From contig NC_009901.1 of NCBI RefSeq assembly GCF_000018285.1, positions 4,649,001-4,713,000 on the forward strand: 64,000 nucleotides of DNA. Direction: 5' to 3'. Origin of the DNA: Shewanella pealeana ATCC 700345 (GTDB lineage: Bacteria > Pseudomonadota > Gammaproteobacteria > Enterobacterales > Shewanellaceae). Both the position numbers and the translations under genes were made by a program. This document shows, one piece after another, positions 1 to 11,108 of this stretch (position 1 is the first letter of the stretch; each line of letters opens with the position of its first letter). Below the pieces are notes generated by a model, which did no database searches, was not told the DNA's origin, and saw only the letters and a program-made list of their open reading frames with translations.

Positions 1-809
1 GTTGCTGGTAGCGCTAATTCCATTGCACCATCGTAATGGCTAGAAGGCGCTTTACCTTGAGCGATCATTGCGAAATCAAAACCTAGGCCTCTCGCTTCGC
101 CTTCAAGATTTTGGTCGACTTCTGAGCGATAGTTAAAGCCGATACGGTTATTAGCATTGATCTGCCACGCACCGCCTAACTGCCAACCCCAAGAGATATC
201 ATCACCTTCCATGTACTTAAGGGTGGTACCTTGCAGAGGACCAACTGATGTTGGCGCTTGTGCACCAAAGCTACCTTCCCCTAACACCAAACGAACACCC
301 GCACCGACGCTAAACTGGTCATTAATGCGGTAAGCCACATTTGGGTTTACTTCAATAGCGGTAATTGATGCTTCATTACCAAACTGAGTACCAAGGAAGC
401 TATCATCTAATTCAGTTGCCATACCAAAGTTGCTACCAAGCGCTAAACCTAGGAACCATTGGTCGTTTAACTGGTGTGACACATAAAAGTTAGGTACTAC
501 CGCGTCGCCAGCAATATCTTTTGCTGATGACGGAGTTGATTGACCCGCAAAACTCACCGTGCCGTCAACATCAATATTCGGCATAACCAAAATTGCGCCA
601 GTTGTCATTTGCGTGCCTTCGAGATAAGTCAGCATAGCTGGATTACGAAATTGCGCCGCAGCGTTATCGGCCATGGCTGCTTCACCAGCATACGCACGAC
701 CTAAACCAGTTGCAGAGTATTCAGCTAATTGAAAACCAGCAGCTTGAACCTGTGTAACTGTCCCCAAAAGTGCCGTACTAACAGCAAGAGTTATTAAACG
801 CTTATTCAT
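1..809 (-). CDS. fadL: FadL/OmpP1-family outer-membrane porin (3' end outside window)
   Basis: Translating the minus strand from the ATG at 809 gives a signal peptide (MNKRLITLAVSTALLG...) cut near VQA-AGFQLAE. The mature start AGFQLAEYSATGLGRAYAGE, with an NPA motif shortly after, is the classical N-terminus of FadL/TodX long-chain fatty-acid and hydrocarbon channels of the outer membrane. The reading frame is open to base 1, so about 269 residues are visible and the C-terminal strands lie outside. The family forms a 14-stranded barrel with an N-terminal hatch; that part is family knowledge. The family call is firm; the substrate (fatty acid or other hydrophobic compound) is inferred. Confidence 0.9.
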   Translation of the reverse strand, partial: MNKRLITLAVSTALLGTVTQVQAAGFQLAEYSATGLGRAYAGEAAMADNAAAQFRNPAMLTYLEGTQMTTGAILVMPNIDVDGTVSFAGQSTPSSAKDIAGDAVVPNFYVSHQLNDQWFLGLALGSNFGMATELDDSFLGTQFGNEASITAIEVNPNVAYRINDQFSVGAGVRLVLGEGSFGAQAPTSVGPLQGTTLKYMEGDDISWGWQLGGAWQINANNRIGFNYRSEVDQNLEGEARGLGFDFAMIAQGKAPSSHYDGAMELALPA

Positions 810-1322
810 TGGTAATCTCTAATTATGTTAACAAGAAGTAGAGTATTAACTCCACTTTTTAATGGCGGCGATTTTACAACTGCAGAATATCTTTTCAAGT
901 ACTTTATAAAAAACAGCATAAAACACTGGCAAAAACAGCTATGCACAGACGAAATACAGAGTAGATCACACTTTAAAGCATGAAAACAGTGTCAAGCTAG
1001 GCCATTAGCGTCGCTGAACAACATTGCAAACGCTACGCACAAAATCAAAAATAACCTTTTAAATCAAAAGAATGCACCAAGCGCTGGCGCGGTACGCATG
1101 TACCCTAGATATTTAGCCTAATAGCAGTGAAAATAACTAGCTATTTTGTCGCGTAATAGCTAATCAGAAACAAGGAAAACTTAAATACAACAAAAACAAT
1201 AACTAAACTAATCATGCGAAGACTAAAATAAACAAAGCCATTTAGAAAAAATCTAAATGGCTTCATCAAAACTCAATAATGGTACATATGTACGCTAACT
1301 TTTAGACACGACTTTAATGTTA
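810..1322. other. Intergenic region between fadL and leuD
   Basis: This AT-rich 513-bp stretch has no credible ORF. It should contain the fadL promoter (minus strand, near 850-950). Two related short inverted repeats occur: ggtac-gcat-gtacc at 1091-1104 and the palindrome gtacatatgtac at 1282-1293. They share the GTAC core, but I cannot assign a regulator, and neither is a clear FadR or PsrA box. The leu operon terminator sits at 1230-1263. Confidence 0.5.
1230..1263 (-). terminator. Terminator of the leuABCD operon
   Basis: Perfect 12-bp inverted repeat: AAGCCATTTAGA at 1235-1246 and its complement at 1252-1263, with a 5-nt A/T loop. On the minus strand it is followed by a T-rich run (TTTGTTTATTTT). 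It lies about 60 bp after the leuD stop. The stem is AT-rich, so strength is uncertain. Confidence 0.6.
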
Positions 1323-1928
1323 TTAGCGTCTCCAAGATGGAATGTTAGCTTCATAATTAGCAATCGTATCGGCATGTGACAGTGTCAGACCAATTGCATC
1401 TAACCCATTTAATAAGTTATGCCTTGCCGATTGGGCAATTTCAAAATGGAATTGAGAGCCTGACGGGCTCGTCACAGTTAAAGCTTGAAGATCAACACTG
1501 ATCTCCGCTCCCTCTTTAGCCTCAACCTCAGCCATAAGCTGTTTAACTTCGGCGTCAGCTAACCTAACAGGCAATAAGCCATTATTAATTGAGTTACCAT
1601 AAAAGATATCGGCAAAGCTCGGGGCAATAATCACTTTTAAGCCAAAATCGGCCAACGCCCATGGCGCATGCTCTCGACTCGAACCACAGCCAAAGTTTTC
1701 TTGAGACACAAGAATAGAAGCGCCCTGATAGCGAGGCTTATTCAGAGTAAAGTCTGGATTAAGTTGATCGCCAGCGTCATCTAAATAGCGCCAATCGTGA
1801 AAAAGGTGAACACCAAAGCCGTCACGCGTCACCTTAGAAAGAAACTGCTTAGGGATGATCTGATCGGTATCCACGTTTGCACTATCTATGATAACCGCAA
1901 GCCCTGTATGTGAGATAAATGGTTGCAT
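1323..1928 (-). CDS. leuD: 3-isopropylmalate dehydratase small subunit
   Basis: LeuD is the swivel-domain subunit that pairs with LeuC to isomerise 2-isopropylmalate to 3-isopropylmalate in leucine biosynthesis (cytoplasm). The 201-residue length is normal for the family. Visible signatures are the N-terminal [11 protein letters not shown] and the substrate-loop [13 protein letters not shown] near residue 80. It is the last gene of leuABCD, 9 bp after leuC, and is followed by a hairpin terminator. No defects seen. Confidence 0.97.
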   Translation of the reverse strand: MQPFISHTGLAVIIDSANVDTDQIIPKQFLSKVTRDGFGVHLFHDWRYLDDAGDQLNPDFTLNKPRYQGASILVSQENFGCGSSREHAPWALADFGLKVIIAPSFADIFYGNSINNGLLPVRLADAEVKQLMAEVEAKEGAEISVDLQALTVTSPSGSQFHFEIAQSARHNLLNGLDAIGLTLSHADTIANYEANIPSWRR

Positions 1929-1937
1929 GCTATGCTC

Positions 1938-3338
1938 CTAGTATGGTTTGCGAATATCAACAAAGTGTCCGGCTACCGCAGCAGCGGCGGCCATAGCAGG
2001 GCTCACTAAGTGAGTACGGCTGCCACGCCCTTGTCGGCCCTCAAAATTACGATTACTAGTCGACGCGCAGCGATCGCCCGCTTCCAATTTATCGTCATTC
2101 ATAGCTAAACACATAGAGCAACCCGGTAAGCGCCATTCAAAACCGGCATCAGTAAAGATCTTATCTAAACCTTCAGCCTCGGCTTGCTCTTTAACTAGCC
2201 CTGAGCCTGGTACAACAATAGCCTTTACCCCATCAGCGACCTTGCGCCCCTTGGCGTGAACCGCTGCGGCGCGAAGATCCTCAATGCGAGAGTTAGTACA
2301 AGAACCAATAAATACTTTATTGATACTGACATCTGTCATCAAGGTGCCCGCTGTTAAATCGACATACTCCAGCGCCTTCTCGATACTACTACGAACGGTA
2401 GAGTTGGTGGCATCGAGTGGGTTTGGCACTAACTGATCGATAGCAACCACCTGGCCTGGGTTGGTTCCCCAAGTCAGTTGCGGTGCAATATCTATGGCAT
2501 CTAACACCACACTGGCATCAAATACTGCACCTTCGTCGGTTTTTAACTGCTCCCAAGCAGCAACGGCTTGGCTCCAGCTTTCACCTTTTGGTGAAAACTC
2601 ACGACCTTCAAGGTATTCAGCCGTCGTCGCATCTGGGGCTATCATGCCTGCCTTTGCGCCCATCTCGATGGCCATATTGCATACTGTCATGCGGCCTTCC
2701 ATGCTCAGCGCCTCGATTGCTTCACCACAGAACTCAACCACATAACCTGTGCCGCCATCCATGCCAATTTTACCAATAATCGCTAACACGATATCTTTAG
2801 CGGTGATCCCAGAAGCCACATGACCACGAACTTCAATCTTCATGGTCTTGGCCTTTAGCTGACGTAGTGTCTGCGTCGCCATCACATGCTCAACTTCCGA
2901 TGTACCGATACCAAATGCAAGAGCACCAAAGGCGCCATGGGTGGCGGTATGCGAGTCACCACACACAATCACAGTTCCCGGCAAAGTAATGCCAAGCTCT
3001 GGGCCCATCACATGCACAATACCTTGATTCTTATGGTGAATATCATAGAGGCGAACGCCGAACTCTTTACAGTTTTGCTCTAGAGTTTCAACCTGAGTAC
3101 GCGCCATAGGGCTAAGTGCATCTAAGCTTGCGCTGGTTGTGGATGTGTTGTGATCCATGGTGGCGAAGGTTTTCTGTGGCGCACGTAACTGTCGGCCAGC
3201 GACCTTAACTCCACTAAATGCTTGGGGTGAGGTCACCTCATGCACTAGATGCCTATCAACATAGATAATGGGCGCTTCGCCTTCAGGGGCGACAACCACA
3301 TGGCTGTCCCATACTTTCTCATATAGTGTCTTAGCCAT
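1938..3338 (-). CDS. leuC: 3-isopropylmalate dehydratase large subunit
   Basis: LeuC is the aconitase-family subunit carrying the catalytic [4Fe-4S] cluster; with LeuD it converts 2-isopropylmalate to 3-isopropylmalate. The protein has 466 residues, as expected. The cluster cysteines are visible in [17 protein letters not shown] (near residue 347) and in [12 protein letters not shown] (near 408-411). MDHN and [12 protein letters not shown] motifs of the family are present. It lies between leuB and leuD with 2-bp and 9-bp gaps, so co-translation within one operon is expected. Confidence 0.98.
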   Translation of the reverse strand: MAKTLYEKVWDSHVVVAPEGEAPIIYVDRHLVHEVTSPQAFSGVKVAGRQLRAPQKTFATMDHNTSTTSASLDALSPMARTQVETLEQNCKEFGVRLYDIHHKNQGIVHVMGPELGITLPGTVIVCGDSHTATHGAFGALAFGIGTSEVEHVMATQTLRQLKAKTMKIEVRGHVASGITAKDIVLAIIGKIGMDGGTGYVVEFCGEAIEALSMEGRMTVCNMAIEMGAKAGMIAPDATTAEYLEGREFSPKGESWSQAVAAWEQLKTDEGAVFDASVVLDAIDIAPQLTWGTNPGQVVAIDQLVPNPLDATNSTVRSSIEKALEYVDLTAGTLMTDVSINKVFIGSCTNSRIEDLRAAAVHAKGRKVADGVKAIVVPGSGLVKEQAEAEGLDKIFTDAGFEWRLPGCSMCLAMNDDKLEAGDRCASTSNRNFEGRQGRGSRTHLVSPAMAAAAAVAGHFVDIRKPY

Positions 3339-3340
3339 GA

Positions 3341-4456
<1,116 letters not shown>

Positions 4457-4520
4457 TTATTCTTCAATTTATTCTTTAGACATATTCTTGCGCTCAACAC
4501 ATTAGTATCGACTCTACGGC

Positions 4521-6092
4521 TTACACGCCACCGAGCTCTCGCTTGTTCTGCTGAATACGCTGCTTACAATCGGCGACTTTATCGGCGCGCCAAGTTAGGT
4601 TCATCACATGGACCAAAGCCTTGGCTGACGCCTCAACCACGTCGGTAGCTAAGCCAACACCATGGAAGTTTTGCTCGCGATACTTAGCGGTAATATCCAC
4701 TTGGCCCAAGGCATTTTGCCCCTCGCCTTTTGCGCTTAACTGGTAACTGCTAATGTTGATTTCACAACCACTGGCCCGAGCAACGGCCTTATAAGCGGCA
4801 TCGACAGGACCATTACCCGTCGCGGCTTCGGTAATGGTTTCACCGTTAACCGCAACCTTGACCGTAGCTGTTGCGCTGCCTTCTGTAGAGTCTGAATGTA
4901 CTACTAGCTGCTGTAATTTATAGTGATCATCGGTTTCGGCTTGAGCTTCCATAAAGGCAAGCGCCTCTAGGTCATAATCAAACACCTGACCCTTCTTATC
5001 TGCTAGGGTCAAAAACTCCTCATACAAGACATCCATATTATAATCTTGCTCACCATAGCCCAGCTCACTCATACGGTGCTTAATCACATGACGGCCAGAG
5101 CGTGAGGTCATATTCAAGTTATTGCGATTTAAGCCAATGCTCTCAGGCGTCATAATCTCATAGGTGTTTTGCGCTTTTAGCATGCCATCTTGATGAATGC
5201 CCGATGAGTGAGTGAATGCATTCGCGCCAACAATGGCCTTATTCGCCTGCACAGGCATATTACAAAGTTGACTAACCAAGCTTGAGGTACGGTGGATCTC
5301 TTTGGCATTAATACCCGTCTCAAGTCCTAGCTCACCCTTGCGAGTCGATAAGATCATGGCGATCTCTTCTAGAGAACAATTACCCGCACGCTCACCAATA
5401 CCGTTGACGGTACACTCTATTTGGCGAGCTCCGTGCTGCACGGCAGTAATAGAGTTAGCAACCGACAAACCTAAATCGTCATGACAATGCACCGAGATCA
5501 CCGCTTGGTCGATATTGGGTACCCGATTAAACAGAGTCTGAATGATGCCGCCAAACTCACTCGGTACCGTATAACCCACAGTGTCGGGAATATTAATGGT
5601 ACGCGCGCCAGCTTTAATCGCCTCCTCCACCATGCGACATAAGTTATCGATAGGTGTACGGCCTGCGTCTTCACAAGAAAACTCCACATCATCGGTGAAA
5701 CGGCGGGCATACTTAACAGCGCCAACCGCCATTTCCAGCACCTGATCAAATGAGCGCTTTAATTTACTCTCGACGTGAATGGTCGAAGTTGAAATAAAGG
5801 TATGAATACGGAACTGCTCGGCCACTGACAAGGCCTGTGCAGCGGCATCGATATCCTTTTCTAATGCACGTGATAGGGCACAAACTCGGCTATTTTTAAT
5901 AGTTTTAGCAATGGTTTGTACCGACTCGAAGTCACCAGGAGAAGAAACGGGAAAGCCAACTTCCATCACATCGACACCTAAACGCTCTAACGCGAGTGCA
6001 ATTTGAAGTTTTTCCTTAACCGTTAAACTTGCTGCTAATGCTTGTTCACCATCGCGTAGGGTGGTGTCAAATATAATCACTCGGTTAGACAT
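4521..6092 (-). CDS. leuA: 2-isopropylmalate synthase
   Basis: LeuA condenses 2-oxoisovalerate with acetyl-CoA, the first committed step to leucine, and is feedback-inhibited by leucine through its C-terminal regulatory domain. The 523-residue protein starts [19 protein letters not shown], the catalytic TIM-barrel signature. The metal-binding [13 protein letters not shown] lies near residue 203 and the linker/regulatory domain occupies about 390-523. It is the first structural gene after the leucine leader peptide and attenuator. A Shine-Dalgarno GGAGAA precedes the ATG. Confidence 0.97.
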   Translation of the reverse strand: MSNRVIIFDTTLRDGEQALAASLTVKEKLQIALALERLGVDVMEVGFPVSSPGDFESVQTIAKTIKNSRVCALSRALEKDIDAAAQALSVAEQFRIHTFISTSTIHVESKLKRSFDQVLEMAVGAVKYARRFTDDVEFSCEDAGRTPIDNLCRMVEEAIKAGARTINIPDTVGYTVPSEFGGIIQTLFNRVPNIDQAVISVHCHDDLGLSVANSITAVQHGARQIECTVNGIGERAGNCSLEEIAMILSTRKGELGLETGINAKEIHRTSSLVSQLCNMPVQANKAIVGANAFTHSSGIHQDGMLKAQNTYEIMTPESIGLNRNNLNMTSRSGRHVIKHRMSELGYGEQDYNMDVLYEEFLTLADKKGQVFDYDLEALAFMEAQAETDDHYKLQQLVVHSDSTEGSATATVKVAVNGETITEAATGNGPVDAAYKAVARASGCEINISSYQLSAKGEGQNALGQVDITAKYREQNFHGVGLATDVVEASAKALVHVMNLTWRADKVADCKQRIQQNKRELGGV

Positions 6093-6150
6093 CTAGTTTC
6101 TCCATTGAACATCACTGTTCCGTTATGTGTTCACTTTGCTTGTTACGATT

Positions 6151-6185
6151 AAAATACAAAAAACCCCGCTCTATTTGCGGGGTTT
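6151..6185 (-). terminator. Attenuator terminator of the leu operon
   Basis: Perfect 9-bp stem AAACCCCGC/GCGGGGTTT (6161-6169 and 6177-6185) with a 7-nt loop. On the minus strand it is followed by TTTGTATTTT. It lies between the leucine-rich leader ORF and leuA, which is the position expected of a transcription-attenuation terminator. Confidence 0.9.
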
Positions 6186-6217
6186 ATTAATGCAGGCTCA
6201 TTTTAAAGCGTATAGCA

Positions 6218-6286
6218 CTAAGTCCTCCGCGCAGGTTCTGCGAGAATGAGAATAAGGAGTCCTAGTAGTGCATCGGTATATTTCAT
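6218..6286 (-). CDS. leuL: leu operon leader peptide
   Basis: The 22-codon ORF starts with ATG at 6286 and ends with TAG at 6218-6220. Residues 7-15 read LLGLLILIL, so six of nine residues are leucine (codons CTA, CTA, CTC, CTT, CTC, CTC). Such a run is the diagnostic feature of leader peptides whose ribosome stalling under leucine shortage lets RNA polymerase pass the attenuator. It sits 33 bp upstream of a strong terminator hairpin and about 125 bp upstream of leuA. CTA is generally a minor leucine codon in related bacteria, so its double use may sensitise stalling; that part is inference. Confidence 0.9.
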   Translation of the reverse strand: MKYTDALLGLLILILAEPARRT

Positions 6287-6318
6287 CACTTTTTATTCAA
6301 CCTAAATAGATAAATATG

Positions 6319-6373
6319 CTCAACACTGATGTTGAGTCGATTAATTTTTAACTTGCACAGCTGCCTGTGTCAA
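6319..6373 (-). promoter_or_regulatory. Probable leu promoter with downstream inverted repeat
   Basis: On the minus strand a consensus -35 TTGACA (6368-6373) is followed after 17 bp by an A/T-rich -10 (TAAAAA, 6345-6350). Just downstream of the expected start lies a perfect 7-bp inverted repeat, CTCAACA-N4-TGTTGAG (6319-6336). It could be an operator or a hairpin at the 5' end of the leader RNA. The -35 is convincing; the -10 is weak. Confidence 0.55.
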
Positions 6374-6616
6374 CCATAAATTCGCTTACTAGAGTTATTT
6401 TCAAGCTACTTATTGCTCTAAAAAAGCGCAAGATAGATAGATAATGGCGTAAAAATGATCTTTTACGCCGTTTTACGTCTCAATAACGTACATATCACCA
6501 ACATGTCGCAATATTCTCTCGCAACAAGCTTTTTATGCACATTTTATTTAGATTCGTTATAATGCGGCCCAAGTTGAAAGAAAGCGGATAAGGATTCCCC
6601 ACTGAAGCGTTCAAAA

Positions 6617-8407
6617 ATGGATTTGCGCATTATCATCCTCAGTTTTATGCTGTGGCTCTCGCCTGCGTATTCATTAACCTTAGAACAGCTTGAGCAACTC
6701 AATACCTTAGTCTTTCAATATCCTAGTAAAGCCCTCAATAATATTCATGGCATTGAACAAAACCTCCAGTCCTACTTAGATCCCAAGGTACTGCAACTAC
6801 GCATGAGCGCCTTTAAGTGCGAAACCTATCTTCAGCTAGGTGAAAATGCCGCGGCTATAAACCTAGCTAGACTCAATGAAGCAAGAGCCAAGCAGTTGAA
6901 GTTAGATGAAGCTAGACCTTACTTTCTTAATTGTATGGCTCAGGCCTATGTTAATTACGGAAATTACCAGCAGGCGTTACCCTTACTTCACTCATCTATC
7001 GCCATGTCTCGTCGTTTAGAGCAGCCTCAGGCCCTGATTAATGGCCTATGGCTCAGAAGCCAACTAGACGCAAAGGTTCAGCATAACGACACCGCCATCG
7101 AAGACTTACGTCTAGCGCTAGACCTTTATCCGCAAGTTAAGCGCCATGATGCACAGTGGCTGCTAACTCCTATTGCATACTTAAATGCTTCTATGGCTAA
7201 GTTGTTGATGGACGTGAATGAGCCTAAAGAAGCTAAACTTTTTTTAGATAAGGCACTCAGAGATAAGGATTCTGCAGGAAAAATTGCGCTTAATTTATCA
7301 ATTGCGGCCGCAAACTTAGCGCAATCAAATCGTCAAGCTAAGTTAAGAGATCACTATACTCAAATAGCAAGAAGTAACCTTGCCGAGCTTGGCAGCCCCT
7401 TTGAATTAGCCGTTGCTTACAAGCAAATAGCCTTTATTGATTTTAGTAGTGGAAAATACAGTAGCGCAGAGCAACTGCTTCATTTAAGCATTAATACCTT
7501 TAAGAAAGAGTCAAACGCTAGCGCAACCATTAGTGCCCTACATCTACTAGCACAAGTCGAGTTAGCTCAAGGTAAAGAGAAGCTAGGCCTAGAACTGATG
7601 AATGAAGCCGTAGCGACTGCCAAACAGAAAAAGCGCTATACGGATCTTAAGCTTTGCTATGCCGTGCTAGCCGATTACTTTGCCAAAAAGCAAGACTACG
7701 CCTTAGCCTATGATTACCAACTCAAGCAATTTAAGGCCTCTGAGAAAGAAAGCCTATTTATTCAGAAGATCTGGCTATCTCATTTAAAATCTGACTTAAG
7801 CCGTCAACAACAGGTCTCCAACAGACAGCAAAGTACCAGTGTTGCAGCCCTACCTAGCCAGCTTATCCCCAGGGAACTCTTACCAATACTGTTTATTCTG
7901 CTCAGCTTAATTATCTTTATCGCCTGGTATTACAGACAACCATCCAAATCTTCACTGGAAATTAAAGAGCCTATGCCGGTAAGGCCTAATGCGACGGGCA
8001 AGCAAAAACTAGAAGATATGCTTAGCGTAAGTAAGCACGCGAATTACCCTCTGTCATTATTAGTGCTCGATCCGAGCGGAGTATTGAGTAGTGAGATCCC
8101 GTTGATGATTGCACAACTCAAGACGAAGTTGAGGGTTCAAGATCTGTTGTTCCTGCAGGAAAAACAACAATTGTTAATCATGCTACCTCATACGTCTGAG
8201 GCTGCAGCGCTCAATGTCATCGAGCAGTTATCGGATACGGTGGCAGAGTGGCAAAACGACAGTAAGGTCAATATTGGCCTTGCCAGCATGCAGCAGTTTG
8301 ATAATTTACAATCTATGATAAAGCGCGCCAACATCAGTCAGCTGAGAAGATTAAAGCCTGTTAGCCAAAATCGGCAGTATCAGCCATCAAGAAAGTCAGG
8401 ATCTTAA
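6617..8407 (+). CDS. TPR-repeat membrane protein with a degenerate GGDEF-like domain
   Basis: This 596-residue protein begins with a signal peptide or anchor (MDLRIIILSFMLWLSPAYS). Residues about 30-400 are helical TPR-like repeats expected on the periplasmic side. One membrane segment follows (about 421-440, LLPILFILLSLIIFIAWYYR). The cytoplasmic tail (about 455-580) aligns by eye with GGDEF domains: LLVLDPSG strand, LRVQDLLFLQEKQQLLIMLPHTSE, then a helix like AALNVIEQLS. The sequence where GGDEF should be reads LQEKQQ, and the FK-IND-GH segment is missing, so diguanylate cyclase activity is not expected. It stands alone between leu and recQ. I would expect a sensor or scaffold role, but no function is known to me. 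Confidence 0.75.
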   Translation: MDLRIIILSFMLWLSPAYSLTLEQLEQLNTLVFQYPSKALNNIHGIEQNLQSYLDPKVLQLRMSAFKCETYLQLGENAAAINLARLNEARAKQLKLDEARPYFLNCMAQAYVNYGNYQQALPLLHSSIAMSRRLEQPQALINGLWLRSQLDAKVQHNDTAIEDLRLALDLYPQVKRHDAQWLLTPIAYLNASMAKLLMDVNEPKEAKLFLDKALRDKDSAGKIALNLSIAAANLAQSNRQAKLRDHYTQIARSNLAELGSPFELAVAYKQIAFIDFSSGKYSSAEQLLHLSINTFKKESNASATISALHLLAQVELAQGKEKLGLELMNEAVATAKQKKRYTDLKLCYAVLADYFAKKQDYALAYDYQLKQFKASEKESLFIQKIWLSHLKSDLSRQQQVSNRQQSTSVAALPSQLIPRELLPILFILLSLIIFIAWYYRQPSKSSLEIKEPMPVRPNATGKQKLEDMLSVSKHANYPLSLLVLDPSGVLSSEIPLMIAQLKTKLRVQDLLFLQEKQQLLIMLPHTSEAAALNVIEQLSDTVAEWQNDSKVNIGLASMQQFDNLQSMIKRANISQLRRLKPVSQNRQYQPSRKSGS

Positions 8408-8472
8408 AGGGCCAATTATACAGCTAAGCCGTTTATCTATAACAAGCATTCTCTGGACTCGCCTTCTTTGCA

Positions 8473-10296
8473 TTAACCTTCCGCTAGATAATCGGCGATC
8501 TCATCGAGGAACTCACCACCAAAACGTTCGAGCTTGCGCTCACCGACACCGTTAACAGCCAACATTTCACCCGGACTTGTCGGTAGTATTGCAGCCATTT
8601 CCGCTAAAGTCGCATCGTTAAATACCAAGTAAGGCGGCACATCTAACTCTTCGGCCAACGTACGGCGTAAAAGCTTTAATCTTGCAAATAGCTTACGGTC
8701 GTAATTGAGTGGTGCACGCGGGTTATTACTGCGACGCTTAGTCGTTTGAATCACGATTCTAGGCTCAGCCAGCAGTAACTCAACCTCCCCCTTTAACACG
8801 GCACGTGCAGACGAATTAAGGGTTACCGAAGATCCGCGGGTGATGTCTTGGGTGGCAAGACCTAAATGGATCAACTGGCGGATCACACTAAGCCAATGCT
8901 CGTGGCTCTTTTCTTTGCCAATGCCCCAGGTAGATAACTTGTCATGCCCACGCTCAATCACGCTGGCCGACTTTGAACCACGCAGCACTTCAATAAGATG
9001 ATTAATGCCAAAGCGCTGACCGATGCGATAGATACAAGACAACACCTTTTGTGCATCTTGAATACCGTTGTATTTCTTAGGCGGGTCTAAACAGATATCG
9101 CAGTTACCGCACGCCTTAAGCGCAGGTTCATCGAAATAGTGCAACAGCACTTGTCGACGACAGGTCTGCGCCTCGGCAAAGGCGGCCATGGTATTAAGCT
9201 TATGAAACTCCACCTGTTGCTGTGGACCCGGCTCTGACTGCTCGATTAAGTGTCTAACTCGGCCGATATCGGCAGGGTCAAATAGCATTAACGCCTCCGA
9301 GTCCAAGCCATCACGACCCGCACGGCCAGTTTCTTGGTAATAGGACTCAACACTCTTAGGAATATCGTAATGCACCACATAGCGTACATTCGACTTGTTA
9401 ATTCCCATACCAAACGCCACTGTTGCCACAACAATATCTAGCTGATCTTTTAGAAATTTATCCTGAACTTCAGCGCGCTCTTCTTGAGTCTTACCCGCAT
9501 GGTAGGCTTCGGCTTGATGGCCTTGCAAGCGCAAGCGCTCGGCAACCTCATCGACTCGACGGCGACTGCTGCAATAGACAATACCACTGGCCCCATTTTG
9601 CGCATCGACAAACTGACGCAACTGATTAGCTGCATTAAGCTTTTCAGCCACGGTATAGCGAATATTAGGTCGATCGAAACTGGTCAGTAAAGAGTGCGGT
9701 GTAATGGTTAAACGCTCGCAAATATCGGCTCGTGTAGCCTTATCGGCTGTCGCGGTCAGTGCCATAATCGGCACTTGCGGAAACTGCTGACGTAAGCGGC
9801 CTAATGCGGCATATTCGGGTCTAAAGTCATGACCCCATTGCGAGATACAGTGCGCCTCATCGATAGCAAATAAAGATACATTAAGCTCATGTAGCCTGTC
9901 GATAAAGCTCGCCTGCAACAGGCGCTCAGGCGACACATACAGCAACTTAAGTTCGCCATAACGCATCTTCTGCAACACCTGCAGGCTCTCTTCTCTAGGC
10001 AGAGAGGAATTTAAGTAAGCCGCAGACACTCCGGTCTGGATAAGGCTATCGACCTGATCTTTCATTAGCGAGATCAGGGGAGAAACCACCACGGTTAAAC
10101 CGGGTAAGACTAGAGCGGGTAATTGATAACACAGGCTTTTACCGCCACCTGTCGGCATGATCACCAGGCAATCTTGTCCTGCGCAGATCTGCTCAATGAC
10201 CTCCCTCTGACCTTCTCTGAAAGTACGGTAACCAAATACCGACTGAAGGGTGGAAGATAATTGATCGACTGAAGTATCGAGCGCCGCCTGATCCAT
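8473..10296 (-). CDS. recQ: ATP-dependent DNA helicase RecQ
   Basis: RecQ is a 3'-5' superfamily 2 helicase acting in RecF-pathway recombination and replication-fork repair. The 607-residue length matches the E. coli family. Motifs visible in order: Walker A MPTGGGKSLCYQLPA (near residue 50), DEAH box in AIDEAHCISQWGHDFRPEY, the QETGRAGRDG motif VI, the RQC zinc cysteines ending in CGNCDICLDPP (near 380), and a C-terminal HRDC domain (about 530-605). It is convergent with the TPR gene and divergent from yigI, as part of the conserved recQ-yigI-rarD neighbourhood. Confidence 0.98.
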   Translation of the reverse strand: MDQAALDTSVDQLSSTLQSVFGYRTFREGQREVIEQICAGQDCLVIMPTGGGKSLCYQLPALVLPGLTVVVSPLISLMKDQVDSLIQTGVSAAYLNSSLPREESLQVLQKMRYGELKLLYVSPERLLQASFIDRLHELNVSLFAIDEAHCISQWGHDFRPEYAALGRLRQQFPQVPIMALTATADKATRADICERLTITPHSLLTSFDRPNIRYTVAEKLNAANQLRQFVDAQNGASGIVYCSSRRRVDEVAERLRLQGHQAEAYHAGKTQEERAEVQDKFLKDQLDIVVATVAFGMGINKSNVRYVVHYDIPKSVESYYQETGRAGRDGLDSEALMLFDPADIGRVRHLIEQSEPGPQQQVEFHKLNTMAAFAEAQTCRRQVLLHYFDEPALKACGNCDICLDPPKKYNGIQDAQKVLSCIYRIGQRFGINHLIEVLRGSKSASVIERGHDKLSTWGIGKEKSHEHWLSVIRQLIHLGLATQDITRGSSVTLNSSARAVLKGEVELLLAEPRIVIQTTKRRSNNPRAPLNYDRKLFARLKLLRRTLAEELDVPPYLVFNDATLAEMAAILPTSPGEMLAVNGVGERKLERFGGEFLDEIADYLAEG

Positions 10297-10467
10297 AATG
10301 AACCTGTGTTAAAAATTGGGTCGACTATTCTAATAGAGGCGGAGGCTCTTGTCTCTCTCGAACAACACTGTTGAGTAAAATTTAAGCTTGCGCCTCGGTA
10401 TCCATTAGCGATAGATTAAATACTCTAAAGCGAATAATGAGATTACTAATCGGCAAAAGGAAGTAAG

Positions 10468-10932
10468 ATGAGTCAGCTTATTCAGCAAGAAACCCTACGC
10501 AGAGTGGCCGAAATTTTTGATCAGCACGTGCCGTTTCACAACCTACTTGGTATGGATATCAAACGTTATGATATGGATGGGGTCGAGATCCAAGTCACTA
10601 TGAAACCCGAGTTAATCGGTAATATTCATCAGCAAATTTTGCATGGCGGCGTGACAGCCACTGTATTGGATGTGGTTGGCGGCCTCACCGCTTTTTCTGG
10701 GCTAGTTGCCAGTAGAGACGACTGGACGTTAGATGAATTAGAACACCGCATTAAAACACTCGGCACCATAGATCTGCGAGTTGACTATTTACGTCCTGGC
10801 CGTGGCGAAATTTTTACCGGCACTGGTACAGTCATAAGAGCCGGCAACCGAGTATCGGTATCACGGATGGAACTGCACAATGAAAAAGGTGACCATATCG
10901 CTTTCGGCACAGGCACTTACATGGTTGGCTAA
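10468..10932 (+). CDS. yigI: Hotdog-fold acyl-CoA thioesterase, YigI family
   Basis: The 154-residue hotdog-fold protein carries the active-site helix HGGVTATVLDVVGGL (near residue 61) and the segment GTIDLRVDYLRPGRGE, both closely matching E. coli YigI, and ends with the same TYMVG. PaaI/YigI proteins hydrolyse acyl-CoA thioesters in the cytoplasm; the in vivo substrate is not certain. Placement beside recQ and rarD repeats the enterobacterial gene order, which supports orthology. SD AGGAAG lies just before the ATG. Confidence 0.9.
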   Translation: MSQLIQQETLRRVAEIFDQHVPFHNLLGMDIKRYDMDGVEIQVTMKPELIGNIHQQILHGGVTATVLDVVGGLTAFSGLVASRDDWTLDELEHRIKTLGTIDLRVDYLRPGRGEIFTGTGTVIRAGNRVSVSRMELHNEKGDHIAFGTGTYMVG

Positions 10933-11108
10933 TAAGTGATAAAGCCGTAACTAAGCCGTAATTGGGTCGCTAAAGCCAGTGGCAGTAAATCTTTCCTTAC
11001 TGTCAGTTTGGCATAACAGCGACTAGCTTTATTAAAACAGCTGCCAACTTGAGTCTAAGGTTAAGCAAGACTACAATCAGCGGCTACTTCCCTATTTAGC
11101 ACATTCCA

